Source: Arctic95D-9 sp035967665 (GTDB taxonomy: Bacteria > Verrucomicrobiota > Verrucomicrobiia > Verrucomicrobiales > DEV007). From it: a stretch of DNA of 64,000 bases. This document shows positions 7,420 through 17,100 of this stretch, in pieces. The position numbers and the translations under genes were made by a program. The notes below the pieces were generated by a model. The model was given only the letters and a program-made list of their open reading frames with translations, was not told where the DNA came from and searched no databases. Every line of letters begins with the position of its first letter. Position 1 is the first letter of the stretch. The stretch spans positions 62,001 through 126,000 of the forward strand of contig JAYWLB010000120.1 in the NCBI GenBank assembly GCA_035967665.1. The letters run 5' to 3'.

Positions 7420-9183
7420 TTATTGAGGTTCCTGAGTTCTCGACAAAACACTCCAAACCGCGAAATGATCTGAGCCGAAAGTATCCATAGCGCGGCGTGC
7501 GGCTGAGAATTGCTGTTCTTCAGCACCAATGACGTAGAACGAATCAATCGGACCAGATCCCTCAAAATTTCGACTGTCATAGGTTTCCATACCTAAGTCT
7601 TTTGTCTTTGAAATCATCCTGAGCCCCCCAATCAATCCTTCAGAAAGAATGGCATGGGTGTCGTCGTAGCGATCTTGCCCTCCGCAATCTTCATCGTAAC
7701 AATCCTGAATGAGATTTTTCCCAATTTTTCGTGAGTCCGTTTCTCCAACATTGAAGTCTCCAGCGACCACAATCGTATAATCATCGTTGAACCTCCTGTC
7801 TCGATTAACCTGCTCAGCAACGGCTGCCGCGACGAACTCGCGTTTCTTCGCGTTATCACGGTCATGCCAGCCTTCGTTGCCATTCGCTGATTTGAGGTGA
7901 ACGACATTTAAGATCAGTTTGAGGTCCTCTATCCGAACCCGAAGAAATCCTCGCGAGGTTCTCACGTCTTCAATGCCCTCTTGATCCACACGGTTTAGTG
8001 GGAATTCTCTTGGTTCTCCCGGCCCGTTATCTGGACTGGGATCGTTTTCTGAGATGGTTGTTAGAGGAAAACGGCTGATCACGCCGACCTCGAAGGAACT
8101 GTGTTGATTTGTATCGTTCTGATTGAAATCAGAGCAGGCGCAATAATAGCCGGTCAGCCCCATAGCATCGCGGATTCTCTCCACCTGTTGATAAGCAGTG
8201 ATTTCTTGGATCAGAAGAATGTCGGGGCGAAGGTCCTGAGCGAAGGCGTTGAATTGGCCACTCCTTCGATTCACTGACCGATTGCTAAAAATCTCACGAA
8301 CATTCCAAGATACGACCCTGATTTGCTCACCATCTCGTTCGGGACCTTCCTGCTGACCATCCATCATGATAGCGCCCGGAGGAGCCGCCCGTGAGAGGAG
8401 GTTTACAGCATCCCTTCGGTTTCGGGGCACTTCTGAGAATGCTCGAACTGCAAGACTTGGGTCGAGGACAAATGGGTTTTCATTACCTTGCAGGGAGGCA
8501 ATCTCGACGCTCCGCAGTCTTTCCTCCTCATCAACAGGGTCCAACTCATTCCATCCCAACAGAGTGTCGAGTTGAGAACGAAACCAAGGAGTGTCGATAT
8601 TCCTATTGCCATAAGTTGCTCGAAAATAGAAGAGTGCTCTTGCTACGTTCCCCTTGTGGACTTCGCGAGGCTCAAAGACCGAATTTATCGACTCGCTGTA
8701 GCGATCAATATCGACCGTTGGAATTGCATTGCTTGACTGGAAATCCCCCCACCACCGGATCGTGTCCCGATCCAGAATTTCGCCAAAAGCTTTATTTCCT
8801 CGATCATTATTTGCCCCGCTGACGGTGGGAAACAAATGATGAAGGTCTGACTTCATGTTATTTCGCCCATTTGCATCCCGAAATCGCGATTGGGGCCACG
8901 TGTGTTCGCAATTCACCACGGTATGATCTGGAATTCCTTGCGTTTCAAACTCCTGTCCTGTGTAAACTAATCGAACCTTTCCTTCTCGATTGTCGATGTT
9001 GGAAAACATTTCCTCTCTCGCCCCTCGGTAGCTAAGTGTAGTATGCGGCGTGTAGTCTCGTCGAAGCTGTTCAAGAAGCTGTTCTCCAGTAAGTTCAGGA
9101 TGAATTTGCTGCCCCGAGGCCCCTGATGGAGAAAATGCTGCGAAGGGTGTAATGAGAAGTATCAGGGCGCTTATCCGGTTCAT
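7420..9183 (-). CDS. Secreted endonuclease I fused to an EEP-family phosphatase/nuclease
   Basis: This 587-residue protein starts at MNRISALILLITPF, a signal peptide with a likely cut near ASG-QQ; a longer in-frame start is less likely. Domain 1 (about 30-270) is endonuclease I (NucM/EndA type) with the beta-beta-alpha metal motif NCEHTWPQS and DLHHLFP. Domain 2 (about 290-587) is an endonuclease/exonuclease/phosphatase fold with VSWNVREIF, DILLIQEI, VHLKSANG, VVAGDFNVGE and a terminal SDHFAVWS. All metal and catalytic residues of both folds appear present. The likely role is extracellular DNA breakdown followed by nucleotide or DNA-end processing. Nuclease fusions of this type occur in environmental bacteria; this role is inferred. 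Confidence 0.85.
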   Translation of the reverse strand: MNRISALILLITPFAAFSPSGASGQQIHPELTGEQLLEQLRRDYTPHTTLSYRGAREEMFSNIDNREGKVRLVYTGQEFETQGIPDHTVVNCEHTWPQSRFRDANGRNNMKSDLHHLFPTVSGANNDRGNKAFGEILDRDTIRWWGDFQSSNAIPTVDIDRYSESINSVFEPREVHKGNVARALFYFRATYGNRNIDTPWFRSQLDTLLGWNELDPVDEEERLRSVEIASLQGNENPFVLDPSLAVRAFSEVPRNRRDAVNLLSRAAPPGAIMMDGQQEGPERDGEQIRVVSWNVREIFSNRSVNRRSGQFNAFAQDLRPDILLIQEITAYQQVERIRDAMGLTGYYCACSDFNQNDTNQHSSFEVGVISRFPLTTISENDPSPDNGPGEPREFPLNRVDQEGIEDVRTSRGFLRVRIEDLKLILNVVHLKSANGNEGWHDRDNAKKREFVAAAVAEQVNRDRRFNDDYTIVVAGDFNVGETDSRKIGKNLIQDCYDEDCGGQDRYDDTHAILSEGLIGGLRMISKTKDLGMETYDSRNFEGSGPIDSFYVIGAEEQQFSAARRAMDTFGSDHFAVWSVLSRTQEPQ

Positions 9184-9328
9184 ATTTTGAGCATAGTCAG
9201 ATTGCCTTGGAAAACACAATATCAATTAGCCCGAAAACTACCTCTATAGATACCAGTGATTACAATCCTATACCCTCCTAGAAACATGGTCAGTTAAGGG
9301 GATATCCCGTGCAGCGTAGAATATTAAA

Positions 9329-9703
9329 ATGGAATCAAGCAGAGAAATTCTGAAACAAGCAAACGGCTATTTTGAGCTGGAGATGTTCTCGCAAGCTTGG
9401 GAAATAATCGAATCTCTACCACCGGCTGAAAGGACCAAGTCAGACATCCTTGAGCTTCGACTTCGTATTCTCACAGGACTGTCACATTGGCAGCTGGGAG
9501 AGCAAATCGCGAAACTTCTGGTCGAAGCAGGAGACAGCGAACGAAAAACAGTTGCTCGTTTTTATCACGCTCATGCTCGCGCTATGTGGCAGTCGGGGAA
9601 CAATGGAACAGCACGAAAATATTTTCGGCGAGCTGTAGAGGCGTGGCTGGAGGTTAGGCGAGAATTCGACGATGATGATCTGGACGCGCTCTGTAAGGAG
9701 TAG
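9329..9703 (+). CDS. Small TPR-like protein
   Basis: This 124-residue protein consists of short paired helices (ANGYFELEMFSQAWEIIESLP, HAHARAMWQSGNNGTARKYFRRAVEAW) typical of two to three tetratricopeptide repeats. It has no signal peptide, so it is probably a cytoplasmic adaptor. It lies upstream of the EEP protein at 9835 on the same strand, but 130 bp away, so an operon is only possible. Partner unknown. Confidence 0.6.
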   Translation: MESSREILKQANGYFELEMFSQAWEIIESLPPAERTKSDILELRLRILTGLSHWQLGEQIAKLLVEAGDSERKTVARFYHAHARAMWQSGNNGTARKYFRRAVEAWLEVRREFDDDDLDALCKE

Positions 9704-9834
9704 ACGAAAAGCACCTCGAAATGCAGCGTTCGGTGAGAACAAGTTGCTTTGTGCGCGGCTCTCCATTCTAAGCAAAGGAGATAGCTATTCAATAAACTCG
9801 ACACGAGAGGATTTAAGACTTCTCTTCTTTGCAA

Positions 9835-10734
9835 ATGTCACGTCGCCTTCTCACATTGCTCCTTTCCGCGTTGCTGGTTCTACTCGTCACTTTTTTGTTC
9901 CATAGGCAGCATGAAGCCCCCATCTCCGGAAAGCCTCTTCCAATTCTTCAGGAGGGAACTTCGATTCTCTCATGGAACCTTCAGTGGTTTCCCGGCAACA
10001 AACAGAAATCAGATGCTGAGGGAGAGCGAGAACATATTTCCGAAGTGGCATCCAAGCTAATAGAAGCCGATGCTGATATTCTCTGCCTACAAGAAGTGAA
10101 AGGCCACTTGGCTATCAACCGTTTGTTAGAAAAACTCCCCGGGTATCAAATGCAGGTTGCTAGTGACTTTCGAGGACCGCAGGAACTGGCAATTTTGAGC
10201 AAAAAAGGAGCTATGACAGCCTTTGCTGAGGAATTCACAAAAGCAGAGTTCACACCCCCTCGCGGATTTGTCCACGCTGCATTCGACTATGACGGGAAGC
10301 GACTGCTCGTATACTCGGTCCACTTCAAGAGCAATTTTGGAGGAATCGGGATGAATATTCCGAAACGGGAAGAGGCTGCTCGCCAGCTTTTGAAACACGT
10401 GAAGGATTCAACAAAACTGCATTTGGTGGAGGGTGCTGAATCTGTTTCGGTTGTGCTCTGTGGCGATTTTAATACATCACTGCTCACGGAGACCTTCCAA
10501 GAAGAAAAAACCGGAAGGATCATTCTGGACTCTGGATTTGAGTGGGGTTTCCGTGGCCTACCCGAAAGCGAATCTATCACGTGGCTATCAGACGGGCGTT
10601 ATCCAGATGTAACATTCGATCACTTCTTTGTTCAGGGTGGAAACGGAGTCATCGTCGGTCGCTCGGTCGTTCTACCCACTGAGCGCAGGGTAAGCGATCA
10701 CCGTCCAGTATTGATGCGACTTCGCGTGAACTGA
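9835..10734 (+). CDS. Membrane-anchored or secreted EEP-family nuclease/phosphatase
   Basis: This 299-residue protein begins MSRRLLTLLLSALLVLLV, a signal anchor or signal peptide, so the catalytic domain should face the periplasm or outside. EEP motifs are in order: ILSWNLQWFPG, DILCLQEVKG, VHFKSNFGG, VLCGDFNTS and SDHRPVLMRL. The C-terminal His and Asp expected for catalysis are present. A TTG two codons upstream is also possible. With the fusion protein at 7420 it makes two exported EEP enzymes within 3.5 kb. Substrate (DNA, RNA, phosphoester lipid) cannot be told from sequence. Confidence 0.8.
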   Translation: MSRRLLTLLLSALLVLLVTFLFHRQHEAPISGKPLPILQEGTSILSWNLQWFPGNKQKSDAEGEREHISEVASKLIEADADILCLQEVKGHLAINRLLEKLPGYQMQVASDFRGPQELAILSKKGAMTAFAEEFTKAEFTPPRGFVHAAFDYDGKRLLVYSVHFKSNFGGIGMNIPKREEAARQLLKHVKDSTKLHLVEGAESVSVVLCGDFNTSLLTETFQEEKTGRIILDSGFEWGFRGLPESESITWLSDGRYPDVTFDHFFVQGGNGVIVGRSVVLPTERRVSDHRPVLMRLRVN

Positions 10735-11055
10735 GGTTCGACCAGCGACCAAAAGTAGATGTATCCAAAGAAAATCTTGGATCGAGAGAAGTATCCCTTC
10801 GCTAAGGTCCTGGCTTAATTTCTCCCATGACAGGGAAAGGGTTCGATAAATTGAGAATCCTAAACGTGCTCCCGAGTGGTCCGACAGAAGATACGACGCA
10901 AACTACGATTACTAGTCGAATGCTCCATTACACAAATCGAGGAATTCAAGCAATGTGAGTTATTGGATAAATAGGAATTAAGAAGGCCTGGGTAGAAAAC
11001 TGACTAATTATTGTAATAAGCAGGTGGTTTTTATCGTAGTAGCCTTCGCACAGTT
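10735..11055. other. Intergenic region, nothing recognised
   Basis: About 320 bp of AT-rich DNA. I see no ORF of useful length and no strong hairpin. It presumably holds the promoter of the 11056 gene. Confidence 0.4.
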
Positions 11056-11547
11056 ATGAATGATTCAGAACACCCTCCTGAAGGAGAATTCTCTCAAGAA
11101 CCGGTCTCAGAGCTACCGATGTTCCAACACAATGGAAAACTCTACATTGCTGAGGGGGCTGAAGTCCCTACTGGCATCTGCATCAATTGCGGCAGACCTT
11201 CCGTTCAAGTAGCCCGGAAGTCGTTGCGAAACCCTTACAATCCATCGACTTGGATAGGAGCAAAGCCTAGACTTCAATTCGGTCTTTGTAAGCAGCACAA
11301 GGAAAACTCCATGATCATGCGGGCGCTTGCTTTTTCCACGCTAGTGGTGGGGCTATTCATTTTTGCCGTTGGGCTCGTGAGCTTTTCAATCGGTTCGATT
11401 GTCTTTGGAGGTGTGATGATTGTTTTGTTCGGATTTTTTCGATCACTAAAGCCTATCTGGTCACCAAACACTAAGATTGAGCCAATAGAAATCTGCGGCA
11501 CAGGGAAGCAATTTCGATCGAATTACCCTGAAGTAACGCAGGGCTAA
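11056..11547 (+). CDS. Membrane protein with CxxC/CxxH zinc-type motif
   Basis: This 163-residue protein has a cytoplasmic-looking N-terminal half with CINCGRPS and GLCKQHKE, which together could hold one zinc. Two adjoining hydrophobic segments follow (about 90-130: ALAFSTLVVGLFIFAVGLVSF and IVFGGVMIVLFGFF), then a short tail. No enzyme motif is seen. Its role and partners are unknown. Confidence 0.6.
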   Translation: MNDSEHPPEGEFSQEPVSELPMFQHNGKLYIAEGAEVPTGICINCGRPSVQVARKSLRNPYNPSTWIGAKPRLQFGLCKQHKENSMIMRALAFSTLVVGLFIFAVGLVSFSIGSIVFGGVMIVLFGFFRSLKPIWSPNTKIEPIEICGTGKQFRSNYPEVTQG

Positions 11548-11606
11548 CTGCAAAAAAACCAAAGCGAGTTCCTGCTATCCATTTTGGTTTCATCTTCGCC
11601 AGAAAC

Positions 11607-12071
11607 TCACAGCAGCCCCGCCTCGCGAAAACTGAAATATCGCTTCTGCGCTCCGATGACTATATGGTCGGCCATCTCCACACACAGCAGGTTGGCACCT
11701 TCATTGATCCGCTTTGTCAGGGAATGATCCGCCTGACTGGGCGAAGGGTCTCCTGAGGGGTGGTTATGCATCAGGAGGAAAGAGTGAGCAGCCCCGCAGA
11801 TCACGGGACCCAATATGTCCCTTGGGTGCGCATGGCACTCGTTGAGCGTTCCGATGCTCACAAGATGGTGTCCTGCGATGTTGCGGCGGTTGTCCAAAAG
11901 GAGCGTGACAACGTGCTCTCGTGTTAAATGAAACCAGCTCCGATTTTTGATCACTTCATTCCAGTAGGAAACCGCCTCTTCCGGGCTGGTGATAGGACGT
12001 GACGCGCCCACCTCCCGCACGCGGGTCAGCTTCAGTTCATAGGATTGTTCGACGGTGTCAGTGCTGGTCAT
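11607..12071 (-). CDS. radC: RadC-family JAB-domain protein
   Basis: The start at MTSTDTVEQSYELKL gives 154 residues; the frame extends further upstream but overlaps the preceding gene. The JAB/MPN core is intact: EHVVTLLLDNRRNIAGHHLVSIGTLNE, then HNHPSGDPSPSQAD (HxH-x7-S-x2-D metal motif). It lacks the N-terminal HhH region of chromosomal RadC, as is common in mobile-element copies. Despite the historical name, the biochemical role is unsettled. It is the last gene of a four-gene minus-strand operon (13782 to 11607). Confidence 0.88.
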   Translation of the reverse strand: MTSTDTVEQSYELKLTRVREVGASRPITSPEEAVSYWNEVIKNRSWFHLTREHVVTLLLDNRRNIAGHHLVSIGTLNECHAHPRDILGPVICGAAHSFLLMHNHPSGDPSPSQADHSLTKRINEGANLLCVEMADHIVIGAQKRYFSFREAGLL

Positions 12072-12075
12072 AAAA

Positions 12076-12483
12076 TCAGAAAAAGTAGAGTTGGCCGTCG
12101 TCGCCTTCATAAAGATCGACATGGCCGAACGAGTCGGTCGCCTCGTGCAGACGGTCCCCGACCTGACCAGCCTCCCGATCCCAGAATCCGACTCCAGCAC
12201 CTACACGGGACATCCAAAAGCAATAGCCACCTAGTGACTCAGGGGCTCCGGCATCCGCCCCTGTAGCTGCGAGCTGGTAGAACTCGGAAAGGTCAGCCGC
12301 CTGCTCCTGCTGGAATCGAGAGCACTCTTGAGCAGCCTGTTCCACGGCTTCCGGTGCAACTCGGTCGATCCCGTGACTGTCGTCGTATTCGCTCACCCAA
12401 ACGGCAGCATTGAGGTAGCCGACGGTGAAGTCGTCAAGACCACGAACATCGTAGCCTGCTGTTGCAGGGACGTGTCTCACCAT
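12076..12483 (-). CDS. Hypothetical protein of mobile-element type
   Basis: This 135-residue acidic protein has no recognised domain. It is rich in Ala, Asp and Gly and ends LYEGDDGQLYFF. The stretch from GIDRVAPEAVEQAAQECSRF to LSEFYQLAA looks helical. Its start overlaps the stop of the 12477 gene by 7 bp, and it ends 4 bp before radC, so it is translationally linked to both. Small proteins like this are common beside RadC in plasmids and islands; that analogy is the only functional clue. Confidence 0.6.
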   Translation of the reverse strand: MVRHVPATAGYDVRGLDDFTVGYLNAAVWVSEYDDSHGIDRVAPEAVEQAAQECSRFQQEQAADLSEFYQLAATGADAGAPESLGGYCFWMSRVGAGVGFWDREAGQVGDRLHEATDSFGHVDLYEGDDGQLYFF

Positions 12484-12995
12484 AGCTCGCCCTCCTTGCT
12501 GGAAATTAACTTCTCAGGATGCGCCCATGGGCGGAAAAAGGATTCTCCATTGGAGGCAGTGCCCAGAGGAATCTGAACGAATGGCTTGAACCTTCTGCGG
12601 AGGAGCTTGCGGAAATTCGTAGAGATGCGCCCTGTCCAATTTGCGTTGCGAGCTGTTTCGCGGTCATAGTCCCAGTCGCTGCCATCCTTCGGCGCGAGGG
12701 AGATCGAGATGAGTCCGCCATACTCTGCGACTGAGACCTCGGCAGCGCCGTTCTCAAGAATCACATGATCTTCTCTTCCAACCCATCGGTCGCAAGGGTG
12801 AAAGCTGGGGTAGCGACCTTGAGCAGTCTCTTGGAGATCATCAAGAAAATCGGAAAAGTCGAGGTAGTCGAAAGCGGGGCCTTCGTCTGTTTGAAAATCA
12901 AAGTCATCGGGGTAGCTGATGTCGCTTTCAAAAGTGATGCCGTGAAGATAGATGACCTCGATTGCAGAGGGATGATGAGAGACGGATCGTGCCAT
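12477..12995 (-). CDS. Hypothetical protein in RadC operon
   Basis: The start at MARSVSHHPSAIEVIYLHG gives 172 residues. The protein is acidic in its middle (DFDFQTDEGPAFDYLDFSDFL) and basic at the end (NFRKLLRRRFKPFVQ). No family is recognised. It starts 34 bp after the DUF2637 gene and overlaps the next gene by 7 bp, consistent with one transcript. Confidence 0.55.
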   Translation of the reverse strand: MARSVSHHPSAIEVIYLHGITFESDISYPDDFDFQTDEGPAFDYLDFSDFLDDLQETAQGRYPSFHPCDRWVGREDHVILENGAAEVSVAEYGGLISISLAPKDGSDWDYDRETARNANWTGRISTNFRKLLRRRFKPFVQIPLGTASNGESFFRPWAHPEKLISSKEGELW

Positions 12996-13029
12996 ATTTT
13001 GGATTCTTAGATAAATATTTGTTGTGTGG

Positions 13030-13782
13030 TTAGGCTGCCAGATCGAGTGCAGCGAGGTCGCGTTTGACGGTTTTAGTGGACACACCGAGAGCATCGGCGA
13101 TTTCCTTGAGGGGTAGTTCCTGTCCAGCCAGCTCGGACACTTTGTCCCGTCGTGCCTTCATCTTGTCGGCTTTTGCAAGGTTCGCTTTGTCCAGCAGCTC
13201 TTGGACGGACGCGGAGCTGTCGGATCGGATCGTGGTTTTGAGCCCATCCCTCTGAGCGGTCAGTTTTTCAATCTGGCTGGACAGCCTGAGTCGTGCTGTC
13301 TCGGCTTTTTCCATTTCAGAAGTCAACTCACCGAGGCTGGACAATTTGGAAGAACGCTCCACTTCAGAACGGAGCTGGCGCATCAGCAGCTCGAAGGAGA
13401 GAAAGAGAAACACAGGAGGCACCGCCGCCATCGTGTGGGCGAGGAGTCCATTAGGTGCGTGGGCCACGTTGAAGAGAACGCTGGCTGCCGTAGCGATCAC
13501 CACCAATGCCATGGGGTAGCGGATTGACTCACGATACAGACTTGCGCGGAGAGCGCTCAGAGAGAAAACGACGATGGCTCCATCCAACACGAGCGGCCAC
13601 ACCCACGTCAGTTCCGACGTGACTCCGTTTTCCTCAGCGAGATGCTGCAACGCGTCAAAAGACAGAGCAAAGGCTCCTACAGCAAGCAGAGCCACAAGAA
13701 GCCCCGTGAAGATGGAAAGAAGTTTTACGGCGGAGCCAACTGGCGAGGATGAAGTGGAGCGAGGAGCAGCAGTTTCAGACAT
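13030..13782 (-). CDS. DUF2637-type membrane protein with C-terminal helix-turn-helix
   Basis: This 250-residue protein has four hydrophobic segments (about residues 20-125) with the DUF2637 signature: FALSFDALQHLA, LTWVWPLVLDGAIVV and AAVPPVFLFLSFELLM. A coiled coil (about 135-205) and a short helix-turn-helix (PLKEIADALGVSTKTVKRDLA) follow. DUF2637 proteins are mostly known from actinobacterial plasmids and integrative elements, some linked to intramycelial plasmid spread; that is family knowledge. Here it is the first gene of the RadC operon, with a palindromic operator upstream shared with a ribbon-helix-helix gene. A link to element maintenance is inference. Confidence 0.75.
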   Translation of the reverse strand: MSETAAPRSTSSSPVGSAVKLLSIFTGLLVALLAVGAFALSFDALQHLAEENGVTSELTWVWPLVLDGAIVVFSLSALRASLYRESIRYPMALVVIATAASVLFNVAHAPNGLLAHTMAAVPPVFLFLSFELLMRQLRSEVERSSKLSSLGELTSEMEKAETARLRLSSQIEKLTAQRDGLKTTIRSDSSASVQELLDKANLAKADKMKARRDKVSELAGQELPLKEIADALGVSTKTVKRDLAALDLAA

Positions 13783-13923
13783 TTTTTGGAATCAAATCCC
13801 GCATCCGGCTGAATTGCCGTGCCACCGTGGGTTGTTACCTCGGTTGGCGGACCGTCCTTTTGGGAAGATCACTCTTGATGCGCTTAACAACTCAATTTAC
13901 CTCGGCCAGCACTGTATTCAAGC

Positions 13924-13943
13924 AAATAGTTGTGTAACTATTT
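13924..13943. promoter_or_regulatory. Palindromic operator (AAATAGTT-GTGT-AACTATTT)
   Basis: A perfect 8-bp dyad lies between the divergent DUF2637 operon and the RHH gene, 21 bp before the latter's ATG. It is a plausible autoregulatory site for the ribbon-helix-helix protein. Confidence 0.65.
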
Positions 13944-13964
13944 AGCTGGGGCTATTTTGTCTTC

Positions 13965-14150
13965 ATGCCGACGAAGAAGCAGACAGGGACAGGACCACGG
14001 TGGATCGGAGATCAGCCGAGGAAGCGCTATAACGTCGTGCTCGATCCCGAGGTGAAGAAGAAAGCGCAGGTTGCTGCGAAAGCTGAAGGCATTTCGTTCT
14101 CGATGTGGTTGGAAAATGCCGCCAAGGATACACTGAAGAATCACCCGTAA
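13965..14150 (+). CDS. Ribbon-helix-helix DNA-binding protein
   Basis: This 61-residue basic protein has a strand RKRYNVVLDPEVKKKAQVAAKAEGISFSMWLENAA, the beta-strand plus two-helix layout of CopG/Arc-type repressors. It lies just downstream of a perfect palindrome, as expected for an autorepressor. There is no toxin-like neighbour, so an antitoxin role is not supported; a copy-control or partition-type role is possible. Confidence 0.7.
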   Translation: MPTKKQTGTGPRWIGDQPRKRYNVVLDPEVKKKAQVAAKAEGISFSMWLENAAKDTLKNHP

Positions 14151-14196
14151 TCTCCCGAACGATTCGGAGGAAAAAGTCAGTCTACGAATCCCCCTT

Positions 14197-17100
14197 TTAG
14201 GAACCGGTTCCTATTTGCTGTTGAATCTCCAGAGCTACTGGCTCTTGATGCGTTGCCAGCTTTTGGGTTAGAATTTTGAACGCACGTAAAGCGTCTGCAT
14301 TTGCTCGTATGAGCGGGAAATGATTATTCCATGCTTCTTCCAAATACTGGGCGTGAGCTGACCGCTCAGCAACATTGGACCAGTAGTATTTGTCGACTCT
14401 TTCCCAGACTGGTAGGAACCATTCGAGAGAATCGACTATCAACCCCTTCCCAGCTTCTGAGCTAAAAATTGAAACCAGCCCAATGTGATCATATTCTGCT
14501 GAGCCAAGCTCACTGATCACGAACTTATAGAATTCGCGAAGTCCTTCTACGAACGAGGCAAGATCACCATACCGAACGTCATTGGAAAGGTTCCCATAAA
14601 AGAGGAAAGAACCCCAAATTTCACGAGAGTCCCTGCGTGTTAGGTCGTTGTGTGGAATAGAATCAGAGAGAGTTTCCCCAATTTTCTGCCAAATGTCCCC
14701 GAGCCTCGCAACATTTGGCGGATCGTCGGCCAAAGACCTTATGAACAACGAGCTGAGAAAAAATGAGAAATAGTGCTGCGCCTGCGGAGGTAACCCTAGA
14801 AGCGGTGCCAGAAATTTATCGGAAGTTTTTGCATCCTCTTCAAAAACTCTCTTCGCTGCAATTTTCAAAATTGCTTGGTCCGGAGAGTAGAGATTTGGAA
14901 CCCATTCAGCCTCATCTGTAGAATCAACAGAGGGGAGAGTCCGCAAAAACGAGTTGAGGAGCTGCATTTCAGAATGCACCCACTGCGACCTTTCTTTCTT
15001 GCTAGTAGCCTCGCGCAGAGGAGGTCGGTGACCAAAGACAGCGATAACCAGCTCCATGTCTAACCTGTATGACTTTCGCCCCCGCTTTCGGCTCCCATAT
15101 TCATAATAACAATCATCCGACTGGTCGATCTCCGTCTCTCTCTTTGTTGTGTAAGATTGCCAGTTTTCAGAATATGAAGGCCCTCGCCCTTTCGCGAAGC
15201 GTTTGAGCCATTTCTTCTGCCACACCTCGACCAGAGCTGGATTCGGTTCCATGAAGGAGCCCCTGTTGTCTGCCTTGTCGCGTCTGCGAAAAAATGCAAA
15301 GAACCTATCCATACGCCCCAACTTTGGACCTTGTTGACCTTGATAATTTTGCGCGTCGTATCGTATCGCAGCAAATGAGAGTGCTAATGCTTCCAGTTCA
15401 CTGGCTGTTCCGCTAAGATCGTGTCGGACTCGGTGGACTTCATCAAAAAGCGCCCGAATAGTCCCATACCGATAAGCAGTAACGAATTGAGCTGATTCCT
15501 TCCTCCAAAACCGATTTGTTGGCTCGTGGGAGAGGCATTGAATTACAGATCGAGCTAAGAATATTTCCCCGTCAGTGTGAATGTCCTTCGGTGTGAAAGC
15601 TCTAACTTTCGGACGATCTCCAAGTAAGTCTCGGACATCCGAGAAAATTTGTTTCCGAATTCCTTCATTTTTCATCAGCCATTCTCGACACAAACAAAGG
15701 AGGACTGCACAGAAACCGGCCATTGAATGTCGGTGATCACGAAGCGTCGAGGACCATTCGGAAAGGTCGGGTTCGCTCCGCCCCTTAGCCAACTCCTTAA
15801 ATTCCTGCATCTGTTTCCACAGCAGATTCGATTCCTCATCATTGAATTCGGAGCGTTCCTTAAGTAGCTTTTCGCATTGGAACGGAACCATCATCACGTT
15901 CTGGTGCCACAAATGCTCATCCTCCGCATCAAGGTCTCGAATTTCATCCGGTCGCTCCTGCTGCCAGCCTTTTTCACCTGATGAGAGTTCAAACTCTCGC
16001 CAGTTTTTGAGATCGAAATTCGATGCCCATCTGCGCAGCACAAGCTTCTCTTCCTCCTCGTCGGGCATGGAATCCGCCTGATGCTCCCACGCTTCTCGAA
16101 CCTCTATAAGCGTCGCTGTGACTTCATGGCCAGCAAGAAAAAGTCTCATGCACAAATCAAGTAAACGCTCTTTCCGTTCTGGGAGATTATTCCATTCCTC
16201 CCTCATCTTCCTTTCGACAATCGAGTCAGTGAAGTCACCCATCGACGCTGCGAACCCTGCAGATACTGCGTGCTGATCGAACAGGTAAATTTTTCTATCA
16301 AAGAGAAGTGGCGCGAGCACTCCCGCGAACAGCGCCGGATAGCGTTTTCCCAGAGAAACTAAAATCCCTACAAAAGCGAGAGATTTTCCCTCACGGAAAA
16401 TCATCTCGATTTTAGATGTAACGTCCTCTTCCTTTTCTAGCAGCATGTCGAGCCACTTCTCCAGCGCCATCAGAGAACTCGATACGAATTCAGGGACGTT
16501 CATTGCGAGCCTCCCCAAGTTGAAAACCTGATCGTTCCCGACGAACTCGATCTCGCCGACAGATGTATTGAAACGTATCATTTCAGCGACATTCTCGTAA
16601 GGCCACCAATCGCAGTATCTCTCAGTCGCGAAATTCACTAGCCGAATAATCATGCGGGCGGCTGGCTCAAAATCAGATGCGAGCAGGCTTAAGAATGGAC
16701 CATGGGTATAAAAGGCAAAGAGATTATCCCAATTGCGATCTTGAAAGCCGTGACTTTCACGCCCCCCGAAGCTGCTTTCTTGGGGAGCGGGCTGCTTTGG
16801 CCAGTCGATCAAAAACCCGAGGAGGGATTCACATGTAGAGTCAGGTCTATGCCTATAAAGCGGCAAGCATCCATTCTGTTCCAAAAAGGCAGTTGCAAAG
16901 TCGTCGCTTATTTTACGCGTCGGCCCATCCGGCCAGCTCTCAACCTCTTCGTGTAGAGTATCCGATCTACCAAAGATAGGATCGCCTCGTTCTCGCCAAA
17001 TTCCAATCCACTCTGAATCTGCATTCTCGTCAACTTCCCCATCCTCCCAGTCGAGCCGACCGGCAGCTTTGCCTACTAGCCGTGCCACGCGATCTGGGTC

